A DNA stretch of 64,000 nucleotides from an uncultured Eubacteriales bacterium (GTDB lineage Bacteria; Bacillota; Clostridia; Lachnospirales; CAG-274): the NCBI GenBank assembly GCA_949293325.1, contig CASFCZ010000012.1, positions 30,440 to 94,439 of the forward strand, given 5' to 3'. Under the pieces are notes generated by a model that worked only from the letters and a program-made list of their open reading frames with translations, made no database searches and was not told where the DNA came from. How positions within the stretch are numbered: position 1 is the stretch's first letter; every line of letters starts with the position of its first letter. The translations under genes and the position numbers were made by a program. Of this stretch, positions 45,224 through 53,519 are shown piece after piece.

Positions 45224-45255
45224 AGGACCCATTCACATATAAATAAATGGGTCCT
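45224..45255 (-). terminator. Terminator after glgB
   Basis: A perfect 10-bp stem (AGGACCCATT/AATGGGTCCT) lies about 25 bases past the glgB stop and is followed on the minus strand by TTTTG. Confidence 0.8.
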
Positions 45256-45279
45256 GAAAATCATACAAAGCAGGATATA

Positions 45280-47484
45280 TTACTTTGCCTTAAAAACTGT
45301 TACCGAAAGAGGTGCAAGCCTTAAACCTATGCTGTCCTCTCTGCCGTTATATTCAATTTTATCACTGTTCTTTACCCCAATATTTGTAACACCACTGCCA
45401 CCATACTTAGGGTCATCACTGTTTAAAATTTCCTCATACTGTCCCTCAAACGGAACACCAATGCGGAAATCCTCATAGGTATTTGGGGTAAAGTTCACTA
45501 TAAACACAAGGGTATCCTCACGTTTACTGCCTCGTCTGATAAAGGAATAAATACTCCTTTCATTATCGTTGCAATCAATCCATTCAAAACCTTCGCCATT
45601 AAAGTCCTTAAGCCAGAAGGCTTCATTATCAAGGTAAATATGATTAAGGTCCTTAACAAATTTCAGCATAGTTTTATGATGGTCATATTCCAGAAGGAAC
45701 CAGTCAAGGGGACGTTTTTCATTCCATTCAATAAACTGACCGAATTCGCCACCCATAAACAGGAGTTTTTTACCCGGGTGTCCGTACATAAAACCATAAG
45801 CCGCCCTGAGGTTTGCAAACTTCTGCCACAAATCACCCGGCATTTTGTCCAGCATGGAATGCTTGCCGTGAACTACCTCGTCATGACTGAGTACAAGGAC
45901 AAACTTTTCTGTATAGGCATATACCATACCAAAGGTAAGGTTATTATGATGGTACTTTCTGTATACAGGATCCTTTGCCACATATTCAAGAAAGTCGTTC
46001 ATCCAGCCCATATTCCACTTAAGGCTAAAGCCTAGACCACCCTCCTCGGCAGGCTTGGTAACATTAGCCCATGAAGTGGATTCCTCTGCTATCATATAAG
46101 CCATAGGATGCTTCTTTGCAATAATGGAGTTCATATGCTTCATAAACTCAACAGCATCAAGATTTTCCCTGCCACCGTATTTGTTTGGCACCCATTGACC
46201 TTCACTCTTTGCATAGTCAAGATAGAGCATGGAAGCAACTGCATCAACCCTCAAACCGTCAATATGAAATTTCTCTATCCAGTAAAGAGCATTTGCAATA
46301 AGAAAGTTTTTAACCTCATTTCTGCCATAGTTAAATATAAGAGTACCCCACTCAGGATGTTCTCCCTGTCGTGGATCCTCATGTTCATAGAGAGCTGAAC
46401 CGTCAAACCTGGCAAGGCCATGAGCATCTTTAGGAAAGTGAGCAGGCACCCAGTCAAGCAATACACCTATACCTGCCTGATGGCACTTGTCCACAAAGTA
46501 CATAAACTCAGAGGGATTACCGTATCTGCTTGTAGGTGCGTAATATCCCGTAACCTGATAGCCCCATGAACCGTCAAAGGGATGTTCCTCAATAGGCAAC
46601 ATCTCAATATGTGTATAGCCCATTTCCTTAACATATGGAATAAGTGTATCTGCAAGCTCTACGTAACTTAAAAATCGGTTTGTTTCGGGGTCACGTTTCC
46701 AGCTTCCCAGATGTACCTCGTAAATATTCATAGGTATGTCAAACTTGTCCTTTTGCTTTTGTGTCTCATACCACTGTGCATCATCCCACTCATATTTATT
46801 TATATCAAAGATAAGAGATGTGGTACTTGGTCTGAGCTCGGCAAACTTACCATAAGGGTCACTTTTCTGAATAATATCCCCCTTTGAGGTTTTAATCTCA
46901 AACTTATACCTGTCATTATCCTTAAGTCCCGGAATGAATATCTCCCATATACCGGAACTTTCCAGAAGGCGCATTGCATTTCTTCTGCCATCCCATGAAT
47001 TAAACTCACCAATAACGCTTACACGCTTTGCATTAGGTGCCCATACCCCAAAAAGAACACCCTCAACGCCATCCATAACCATAGGATTTGCACCCAGCTT
47101 TTCATAAATCTTATAGTGTGTACCTTGATTGAAAAGGTAAATATCCATGTCGGAAATACCGGGAGGAAATGAATAAGGATCATATGTCTCCCATGTATTA
47201 TCCCCATACCCCTTAAATTCAAGCACATATCTGAACCACTTTTTTCTGGTGGGTATGACACATTCAAAAAAACCGTCACTATGTATCTTTTCCATTACAT
47301 AGCGCCTTGACCTATACTTATCATCTATTACGGTAACGCTTTCTGCCTGCGGATTGAACACCCTTACAACTATACAGGACTTTCCCTCAAGTTCAATCTC
47401 GTGCATACCAAGCACTGTATGCGGGTCACCGTGTGAAGCATTTACTATTTGTTGCAGCTCAATCATACTAAGTGTAGTAAGCAT
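45280..47484 (-). CDS. glgB: 1,4-alpha-glucan branching enzyme
   Basis: GlgB makes alpha-1,6 branches in glycogen. The 734-residue protein has an N-terminal segment and CBM48 module (VLFGVWAPNAKRVSVIGEFN near 145-164), a GH13 barrel with DGLRVDAVASMLYLDY (nucleophile Asp) near 405, EES (acid Glu) near 460 and LSHDEVVHGK near 520, and a C-terminal beta domain. Glycogen storage is implied, but the other glg genes are not nearby. Length matches GlgB proteins that keep the full N-terminus. Confidence 0.96.
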   Translation of the reverse strand: MLTTLSMIELQQIVNASHGDPHTVLGMHEIELEGKSCIVVRVFNPQAESVTVIDDKYRSRRYVMEKIHSDGFFECVIPTRKKWFRYVLEFKGYGDNTWETYDPYSFPPGISDMDIYLFNQGTHYKIYEKLGANPMVMDGVEGVLFGVWAPNAKRVSVIGEFNSWDGRRNAMRLLESSGIWEIFIPGLKDNDRYKFEIKTSKGDIIQKSDPYGKFAELRPSTTSLIFDINKYEWDDAQWYETQKQKDKFDIPMNIYEVHLGSWKRDPETNRFLSYVELADTLIPYVKEMGYTHIEMLPIEEHPFDGSWGYQVTGYYAPTSRYGNPSEFMYFVDKCHQAGIGVLLDWVPAHFPKDAHGLARFDGSALYEHEDPRQGEHPEWGTLIFNYGRNEVKNFLIANALYWIEKFHIDGLRVDAVASMLYLDYAKSEGQWVPNKYGGRENLDAVEFMKHMNSIIAKKHPMAYMIAEESTSWANVTKPAEEGGLGFSLKWNMGWMNDFLEYVAKDPVYRKYHHNNLTFGMVYAYTEKFVLVLSHDEVVHGKHSMLDKMPGDLWQKFANLRAAYGFMYGHPGKKLLFMGGEFGQFIEWNEKRPLDWFLLEYDHHKTMLKFVKDLNHIYLDNEAFWLKDFNGEGFEWIDCNDNERSIYSFIRRGSKREDTLVFIVNFTPNTYEDFRIGVPFEGQYEEILNSDDPKYGGSGVTNIGVKNSDKIEYNGREDSIGLRLAPLSVTVFKAK

Positions 47485-47619
47485 AAAAAATCCCCTCTCT
47501 CCATTTAATTTTATTTAATTAATTATACAATATTTTTTTTATTAAAGCTAGTATATTTCTGACTTTTATTATAAAATAAATTTAATTATATAAATCTTAA
47601 GAAAGGAAAGAACCCTTTT

Positions 47620-48075
47620 ATGGAAATTTATACATATGTCGACACCCCGATAGGTATAATATATATCTCTGAAGAAAATGGCTATATAACCTATATCGGA
47701 AATATACAACCAGAAAGCAGTGTGCTTGATACAACATCTTTACTGACAAAGGCATCGAAATTATTAGATATGTATTTCAGCGGTAATTATAAGAGAAAGT
47801 TTGATTTGCCACTGAACATTTCCGGAACCCGGTTTGAACAAAGGGTATATAAAGAACTTATGAAGGTTGAATATGGTAAAACCATTTCATATGGAAATCT
47901 TGCTGCAAAAATAGGTTCACCGGGAGCTGCAAGGGCTGTAGGAAATGCTCTCCATAAAAACCCACTGCTGATTGCTGTACCCTGCCACAGAGTAATAGGT
48001 AGTGACGGCAGCCTCAAAAACTTTGCTTTGGGCGTTAATATAAAAAAATATCTCCTTGACCTGGAAAGAAGATAA
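47620..48075 (+). CDS. ogt: Methylated-DNA-[protein]-cysteine S-methyltransferase
   Basis: A suicide repair enzyme moving methyl groups from O6-methylguanine to its own Cys. The 151-residue protein has the active-site motif PCHRV with Cys122, preceded by the DNA-binding helix-turn-helix (YGNLAAKIGSPGAARAVGNA with the Arg finger). GAAAGGAAAG precedes the start. It is divergent from glgB and convergent with feoB. Confidence 0.95.
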   Translation: MEIYTYVDTPIGIIYISEENGYITYIGNIQPESSVLDTTSLLTKASKLLDMYFSGNYKRKFDLPLNISGTRFEQRVYKELMKVEYGKTISYGNLAAKIGSPGAARAVGNALHKNPLLIAVPCHRVIGSDGSLKNFALGVNIKKYLLDLERR

Positions 48076-48082
48076 AATACAT

Positions 48083-48114
48083 AAGGGCTGTCAGACAATA
48101 ATGACAGCCCTTTT
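48083..48114. terminator. Terminator between ogt and feoB
   Basis: A perfect 11-bp stem (AAGGGCTGTCA/TGACAGCCCTT) with an 8-base loop and a following TTTT on the plus strand separates convergent genes. Confidence 0.85.
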
Positions 48115-48120
48115 ATATAT

Positions 48121-49935
48121 TTACCATGACAGCAGACTAAAAAACATATTTATTGCACCGCACAACAAAATACCTGTTATAAGTGGTACAAAAAATGATA
48201 CTAAAGTCCACTTAATACTTCCTGTTTCCTTCTTTATTGTAAGCAGTGTGGTACTGCAAGGAAAATGACAAATCATAAAAACAAGGGTACATACAGCCGT
48301 TTTAAGGCTCCAGCCATTTGCCATAAGGAGATTTGAAAGCTGAGAGAGGCTATCCGCCTCCACAAGAGCACCTGCCCCCGAATAGCACATAATAATAAGA
48401 GGCAATACTATTTCATTTGCAGGCATCCCCAGCAAAAATGCTGTCAGAATATATCCGTCAAGTCCCATAAAACCCCCAAGTCCATTGAGGAGCGAGGCAA
48501 TGTAATCTATAATGCTGATACCCTCAAAGGTTATATTCTGCATAAGCCATATAACAGCACCTGCAGGTGCAGCAACCATTACTGCCCTGCCAAAAACAAA
48601 TATAGTCTTGTCTAAAAGGCTTCTGTAAAGAATACTCATAATACGGGGCTTTCTGTACGGTGGCAGTTCAAGTACAAAGGAAGATTGTACACCCTTTAAA
48701 ATGGTTTTGCTTAATACAAAGGAAGCCATAAGACTTATTATCACACTGAATATCACACATCCAAGAACAGTCAATGTTACCTTAAAACCGTAAAAAGCAG
48801 TACCCAGTCCTGCCGTAAATATTCCACCAAGCATTATAATGGATGGAAATCTGCCATTGCATGGTATAAAACTGTTTGTAATTATTGCAATAAGCCTTTC
48901 CCTTGGAGAGTCAATAATTCGTGCTGCGGTTACTCCTACGGCATTACAACCAAAGCCCATACAGACAGTAAGGGACATTTTTCCATGGGCTCCTGCCCTT
49001 TTAAAAATCCTGTCAAGTACAAAGGCTATCCTTGGAAGATAACCTACATCCTCCAGCAGAGTAAAGAGAGGGAAAAAGACGGCCATTGGAGGCAGCATCA
49101 CTGAAACCACCCAACCTAAAGTTCTGAACATACCCTCAATAAGCAATCCTCTACACCAATAGGGTAAGCCACCTGATATATCCATAAGCCATACTTCAGC
49201 AGAATTAAAAAAACTGCTCAGAAATGCTGAGGGAACATTCGCCCCTACAATGGTAATATAAAATATCAAGGCAAAAAGAGATAACATAATGGGCAAACCC
49301 CAAAGCCTGCTCATTACTATCCTGTCTATCCTGCGATCAAGGCAATTATAGACATCGCAGCCATAATCAACACATTTTCTGTATATTTCACCTGCACGTT
49401 CCGGAACATTTACATTACTGAAAATATCTGTATCTACAGGAGTTCCCCCCTGCAACATAGCCTCCTTAAGTTCATCTACCCCTTCACCTCCGGCAGCACT
49501 TGTGCCTATTACCCTTACTCCAAGTTCCCTTTCAAGGGCATCCAGGTTCACCTTTATATTTTTGTGCCTTGCCTCGTCCATAAGATTTACACATACAATG
49601 GCTCGCTTAACCCTGCCCAACACCTCAAGGGCAAGCATAAGGTTTCGTTCAAGGCAGGTAGCATCAAGAATGACTATTACTGTGTCATACCCGGCACTGT
49701 CAAGATATTCAACAGCATATCTTTCATCCTCTGAAATCGGGTCAAGGGAGTATATACCGGGCAAGTCTACCACACCGATACATTTACCCCTGTAATTAAA
49801 CCGTCCCGAAGCACTGCCTACGGTTTTTCCGGACCAGTTTCCTGTATGCTGTTTCATACCTGTAAGGAGGTTAAAGATTGTACTTTTTCCCGTGTTAGGA
49901 TTACCAACAAGACACACCCTGCCGTCAAATGACAT
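48121..49935 (-). CDS. feoB: Ferrous iron transporter B
   Basis: FeoB is the GTPase-linked Fe2+ importer. The 604-residue protein has an N-terminal G domain: G1 GNPNTGKS at 11-18, G3 DLPG at 57-60 and G4 NLMD at 117-120. The membrane part has Gate motifs such as LPPYRKPR and SFIPCNGRFPSI with its Cys, and FGCNAVGVTAAR. Its start overlaps the feoA stop by one base (TGATG), and its ribosome site AAGGAGGAG lies inside the end of feoA, giving tight coupling. Confidence 0.96.
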   Translation of the reverse strand: MSFDGRVCLVGNPNTGKSTIFNLLTGMKQHTGNWSGKTVGSASGRFNYRGKCIGVVDLPGIYSLDPISEDERYAVEYLDSAGYDTVIVILDATCLERNLMLALEVLGRVKRAIVCVNLMDEARHKNIKVNLDALERELGVRVIGTSAAGGEGVDELKEAMLQGGTPVDTDIFSNVNVPERAGEIYRKCVDYGCDVYNCLDRRIDRIVMSRLWGLPIMLSLFALIFYITIVGANVPSAFLSSFFNSAEVWLMDISGGLPYWCRGLLIEGMFRTLGWVVSVMLPPMAVFFPLFTLLEDVGYLPRIAFVLDRIFKRAGAHGKMSLTVCMGFGCNAVGVTAARIIDSPRERLIAIITNSFIPCNGRFPSIIMLGGIFTAGLGTAFYGFKVTLTVLGCVIFSVIISLMASFVLSKTILKGVQSSFVLELPPYRKPRIMSILYRSLLDKTIFVFGRAVMVAAPAGAVIWLMQNITFEGISIIDYIASLLNGLGGFMGLDGYILTAFLLGMPANEIVLPLIIMCYSGAGALVEADSLSQLSNLLMANGWSLKTAVCTLVFMICHFPCSTTLLTIKKETGSIKWTLVSFFVPLITGILLCGAINMFFSLLSW

Positions 49936-50180
49936 CAGTACTCCTCCTTAATACGGATAAAAATATTGTCCGCATCCTCGTTTCTCAATGCCATTACAGC
50001 ACCCCTTACAAAATATGCCGTAGGATCTCCCCCAGGGCCCGTATGCAAAGGTATCACCTCTGTATTTATGGTAAAACCCAGTTCCATAAGCCTGTTACGA
50101 TTTTTAAACCCGCTTTTTATGGAAACTATTTCTCCGCTGCTACCTATAGGTATACAGGATAAAGGCATGGTATTCATCAT
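49935..50180 (-). CDS. feoA: Ferrous iron transport protein A
   Basis: An 81-residue SH3-like cytosolic protein that supports FeoB. It shows MPLSCIPIGSSGEIVSI near the N-terminus and RNRLMELGFTINTEV near 27-41, both typical. The ribosome site GGAGG (50194-50190) sits in the 3' arm of a leader hairpin and is followed by a T6 tract directly before the ATG. It follows the iron-sulfur flavoprotein gene by 73 bases. Confidence 0.95.
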   Translation of the reverse strand: MMNTMPLSCIPIGSSGEIVSIKSGFKNRNRLMELGFTINTEVIPLHTGPGGDPTAYFVRGAVMALRNEDADNIFIRIKEEY

Positions 50181-50245
50181 AAAAAAGCACCTCCAAAGCT
50201 GTGGATCATCTTATCTTATATTATGATGATCAGCAATAAAGGTGC
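50181..50245 (-). promoter_or_regulatory. Hairpin covering the feoA ribosome-binding site
   Basis: On the minus strand GCACCT (50245-50240) pairs with AGGTGC (50192-50187). Inner pairs are CAGC side 50234-50232 with 50200-50198, and GATCATC (50231-50225) with GATGATC (50210-50204). The 3' arm contains the feoA GGAGG and is followed by six T, so the element can be both the flavoprotein terminator and a block on feoA translation. The inner GATCATC repeat could also be a protein operator. Confidence 0.5.
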
Positions 50246-50253
50246 CGAATTAT

Positions 50254-50868
50254 TTATCTTATGAAATTAGTCCTTACCTTCTGCTCAAGCACAGGAGGTT
50301 CCACTCCCTCTGACTTTCCAAGGTCAATACATTTAATAAGCCATGCCATATTCCTGCCAAGTGTACGCATATTCTGCATACCTTCCTCATCCTGCATTAC
50401 CTCCTCAGGGGTATTGCCATGTACCATATTCCAATACTGAGCGGAAACAATAGGCATATTATTGATAGTAAAGTACTTATTAAGCTGATCAAAAGCAGCT
50501 GTTGCGCCACCCCTACGGCAGCTTACAACAACAGCACCGGGCTTAAAGGCAAGCTTTGAACCCCCTGCATAAAACAGCCTGTCAAGGAAACCTGTAATAT
50601 CTCCTGATGCAGCGGCATAATGTACAGGTGAACCGAATACAAAACCATCAGCATCATCAAGGAGTTTAAGTGCATCATTTACACAGTCATTTTTAACACA
50701 TTCTCCCGTTTTTGAACAGACGCCACAGCCAAGGCAGCCTGTAGCTTCCTTTACATGAAATATCTCTGCCTCAACACCCATTTCCTCAATACCTTTTTTA
50801 ACCTCGCATAATGCTGTATATGTACAGCCCTTTGCATGAGGACTACCATTAAAAAGCAAAACCTTCAT
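50254..50868 (-). CDS. Iron-sulfur flavoprotein, NADPH-dependent FMN reductase-like
   Basis: A 204-residue flavodoxin-fold protein starting MKVLLFNGSPHAKGCTYT, the FMN phosphate loop of this family. A compact Cys cluster at C45, C48, C51 and C57 matches the C-x2-C-x2-C-x4-7-C motif of archaeal/clostridial iron-sulfur flavoproteins, which carry FMN and a [4Fe-4S] cluster. Redox partner unknown. GGAGG lies nine bases before the ATG at 50868; the longer frame is rejected. It precedes feoAB on the same strand. Confidence 0.88.
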   Translation of the reverse strand: MKVLLFNGSPHAKGCTYTALCEVKKGIEEMGVEAEIFHVKEATGCLGCGVCSKTGECVKNDCVNDALKLLDDADGFVFGSPVHYAAASGDITGFLDRLFYAGGSKLAFKPGAVVVSCRRGGATAAFDQLNKYFTINNMPIVSAQYWNMVHGNTPEEVMQDEEGMQNMRTLGRNMAWLIKCIDLGKSEGVEPPVLEQKVRTNFIR

Positions 50869-51018
50869 TTTATATTTCCTCCAATCTGATAATCTTTGAT
50901 ATATAATATTATAACACATTTTACTTAAAGGGCAATGCAAATATTACACATACATATTGAAAAAGCACCCCTTGTCTGATAAAATATAGTCATTGATAAA
51001 CCAAAACGGAGGATGAAA

Positions 51019-52146
51019 ATGTTTTCAGATAAAAAGGACATTATTAAGCTGACGGCAATAATTTTTGCTGCCATAGCCTTTTATGTAGGACTTAACAATA
51101 TTGATACTGTAGTGGGCAGTATCGGGGTTGTAATAAACTGGTTTTCACCTGTAATAGTGGGACTTGTGCTGGCCTTTATACTGAATGTATTTGTCAGATT
51201 TATAGAAGAACATATACTTTATCGTTTTAAAGGCAAAAAGTGGCTTAGAACAGTCAGCATCATACTTACCATTATATTTATTATATGCGTGCTTTCACTG
51301 CTGGTTGTATTTATAGTACCCGAAATCAAACGTACAGTGCTTTTAATAGCACAGGTAATCCCGGTATACTTTAACAACCTTATTGAAAAGTTTAACTCCC
51401 TGGATTTACCTGTAGAAAACTTTTCCATCAACGATATTATTAATCTGGAGCAATTCAAGGATCTTACAGGCTTTTTAACGGATCAGTCCGTTAATGTACT
51501 GGGTAATGCCCTTGATATAACCACCTCCTTTGCAGGAAAATTCTTTAACGGTATACTGAGTCTTGTAATTGCAATATATGTACTGATATGCAAAGAAAAG
51601 CTCGGACGCCTTGCAGAAAGAACTTTATATGCCTTTTTACCACAGAATATTGCAGAAACGGTACATGATGTTTCAAAGCTTTCATACACCACATTTTATA
51701 ACTTCATAACCGGTCAGCTGACAGAGGCAGTTATTTTAGGTACTCTCTGTTACCTTGGTATGAAACTCTTTGGTTTCCCATATGCTACTGCAATAGGCAT
51801 GCTGGTAGGAATAACAGCTCTCATCCCTATAGTAGGCGCATTTATAGGTACATTCATAGGCGCTTTTCTTATTGTAATGGTGAGCCCACTTAAAGCCCTT
51901 TTGTTTATAATATATCTTCTTGTTCTACAGCAGATAGAGGGCAATCTGATTTATCCTAAGGTAGTGGGTAAATACGTAGGCCTGCCCGGTGTACTTGTAA
52001 TTACAGCAGTACTTGTTGGTAGCAGGATAGGAGATATTACAACGGTGCTTTTAAGTGTACCTGTATGCTCTATTCTGTATTCCCTTTTTAAGACCCAGCT
52101 TGCCCGGAGAGAGAAAAAAAATATTGATAATAATAACTTGTTGTGA
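51019..52146 (+). CDS. AI-2E family transporter
   Basis: A ~375-residue membrane protein of the AI-2E/TqsA/YtvI family with six to eight hydrophobic segments and the conserved late segments LVGITALIPIVGAFIGTFIGA and QQIEGNLIYPKVVGK. Family members include putative signal exporters, Na+/H+ antiporters and sporulation proteins; the substrate is open. GGAGG lies six bases before ATG 51019, better than the overlapping ATG at 51013. It is divergent from the flavoprotein gene. Confidence 0.88.
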   Translation: MFSDKKDIIKLTAIIFAAIAFYVGLNNIDTVVGSIGVVINWFSPVIVGLVLAFILNVFVRFIEEHILYRFKGKKWLRTVSIILTIIFIICVLSLLVVFIVPEIKRTVLLIAQVIPVYFNNLIEKFNSLDLPVENFSINDIINLEQFKDLTGFLTDQSVNVLGNALDITTSFAGKFFNGILSLVIAIYVLICKEKLGRLAERTLYAFLPQNIAETVHDVSKLSYTTFYNFITGQLTEAVILGTLCYLGMKLFGFPYATAIGMLVGITALIPIVGAFIGTFIGAFLIVMVSPLKALLFIIYLLVLQQIEGNLIYPKVVGKYVGLPGVLVITAVLVGSRIGDITTVLLSVPVCSILYSLFKTQLARREKKNIDNNNLL

Positions 52147-52255
52147 TATGATAACTTGTATGATAAATATTAACAATTAACTGTATAAAACACCTTTAAA
52201 CGGTACTAAATCCAAAAATTTTACAGCACCTGATCAAAAGAAAAGAGGTAATAAA

Positions 52256-53464
52256 ATGAAATACGTTGTATTATTGTATGACGGTATGGCTGACTATCCC
52301 GTAGAGGAGCTTAACGGAAAAACACCCCTTGGTGCATCTGTTACACCTAACATGGATAAAATAGCCAAGAAAAGTACAGTAGGCCTTGTAAAAACAGTTG
52401 CCGACAATCTCAAGCCTGGCAGCGATGTTGCTAACCTTTCGGTTTTAGGCTATGACCCACAGATATATTATTCCGGACGTTCACCCCTTGAGGCAGGAAG
52501 TATCGGCATTGATATGAAACCTACTGATGTATCCTTCCGCTGTAATCTGGTGACTCTCTCCGATGAACCTGAATATGCAGACAAAACTATACTTGATTAC
52601 TGTGCAGGTGACATTTCAACAGAGGAGGCGGCAGAGCTTATAAAGTATCTTGCCGAGCATTTTGACAACGATGAATTCAAATATTACAACGGTGTAAGCT
52701 ATCGTCACTGCCTTATTTGGAACAACGGTACACTTGATGTAGGTACTCTCACACCTCCCCACGATATTACAGGCAAAAAAATTAAGGAGTATATTCCAAC
52801 ACATCCAAATGCAGCCAAGCTGTACGATATGATGGTACGTTCCTATGACCTGCTTAAGGATCACCCCATAAATAAGGCTAGGGTAGAAAGAGGTCTTGCT
52901 CCTGCAAACAGTATATGGCTTTGGGGTGAAGGTGTACGAAAGGAGCTTGCACCATTTACTGAAAAGTATGGGTTAAAGAGTTCTATGATTTCTGCTGTTG
53001 ATCTGTTAAAGGGTATAGGCAAGTTTTCAGGTATGAATGTTGTTAATGTTCCCGGAGCAACAGGCTATATTGACACTAACTTTGAAGGCAAGGCACAGGC
53101 TGCTATTGATGAGCTTAAAAGGGGTCAGGACTTTGTATATGTACATATGGAAGCTCCTGATGAATGTGGTCACAGACATGAAATAGAAAACAAGAAAAAA
53201 TCAATAGAAATAATCGACGAAAAGGTGCTTGGTCCTATCCTTGATGCACTTGAGGAATATGATGACTACAAAATAATGATATTACCCGATCATCCTACTC
53301 CCCTTGCACTTCGTACACATACTAACGATCCTGTTCCATTCCTTATTTATCAAAAGAGTAAGGACGGTAAGGGCGTTGATAAGTTTACAGAGGAAACTGC
53401 CAAGGCAACAGGGCTTTTTATAGAAAATGGTCCTGATATAATGAATTATTTTATTAATGGCTGA
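52256..53464 (+). CDS. apgM: Cofactor-independent phosphoglycerate mutase, archaeal type
   Basis: Interconverts 3- and 2-phosphoglycerate with metal rather than 2,3-BPG. The 402-residue alkaline-phosphatase-superfamily protein begins MKYVVLLYDGMADYP (metal Asp), has NLSVLGYDP with the nucleophile Ser and GRSPLEAGSIGI near 60-90, and metal ligands in HMEAPDECGH (~302-311) and PDHPTPL (~343). It is the ApgM rather than the GpmI form. AGAGGTAATAAA precedes the ATG. It is monocistronic. Confidence 0.94.
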   Translation: MKYVVLLYDGMADYPVEELNGKTPLGASVTPNMDKIAKKSTVGLVKTVADNLKPGSDVANLSVLGYDPQIYYSGRSPLEAGSIGIDMKPTDVSFRCNLVTLSDEPEYADKTILDYCAGDISTEEAAELIKYLAEHFDNDEFKYYNGVSYRHCLIWNNGTLDVGTLTPPHDITGKKIKEYIPTHPNAAKLYDMMVRSYDLLKDHPINKARVERGLAPANSIWLWGEGVRKELAPFTEKYGLKSSMISAVDLLKGIGKFSGMNVVNVPGATGYIDTNFEGKAQAAIDELKRGQDFVYVHMEAPDECGHRHEIENKKKSIEIIDEKVLGPILDALEEYDDYKIMILPDHPTPLALRTHTNDPVPFLIYQKSKDGKGVDKFTEETAKATGLFIENGPDIMNYFING

Positions 53465-53471
53465 TATTAAA

Positions 53472-53514
53472 AAAGGATGCGACAGCAGAAATAAACACTG
53501 CTGTTGCATCCTTT
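53472..53514. terminator. Bidirectional terminator between apgM and hydA
   Basis: A 17-bp stem (AAAGGATGCGACAGCAG/CTGCTGTTGCATCCTTT, one G-T pair) with a 9-base loop and flanking A/T tracts separates convergent genes. Confidence 0.95.
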
Positions 53515-53519
53515 ATTTT

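Noticed and set aside
45280..47484. Full glycogen operon around glgB
   Set aside because: No glgA, glgC, glgD or glgP lies next to it; flanking genes are unrelated and separated by terminators.
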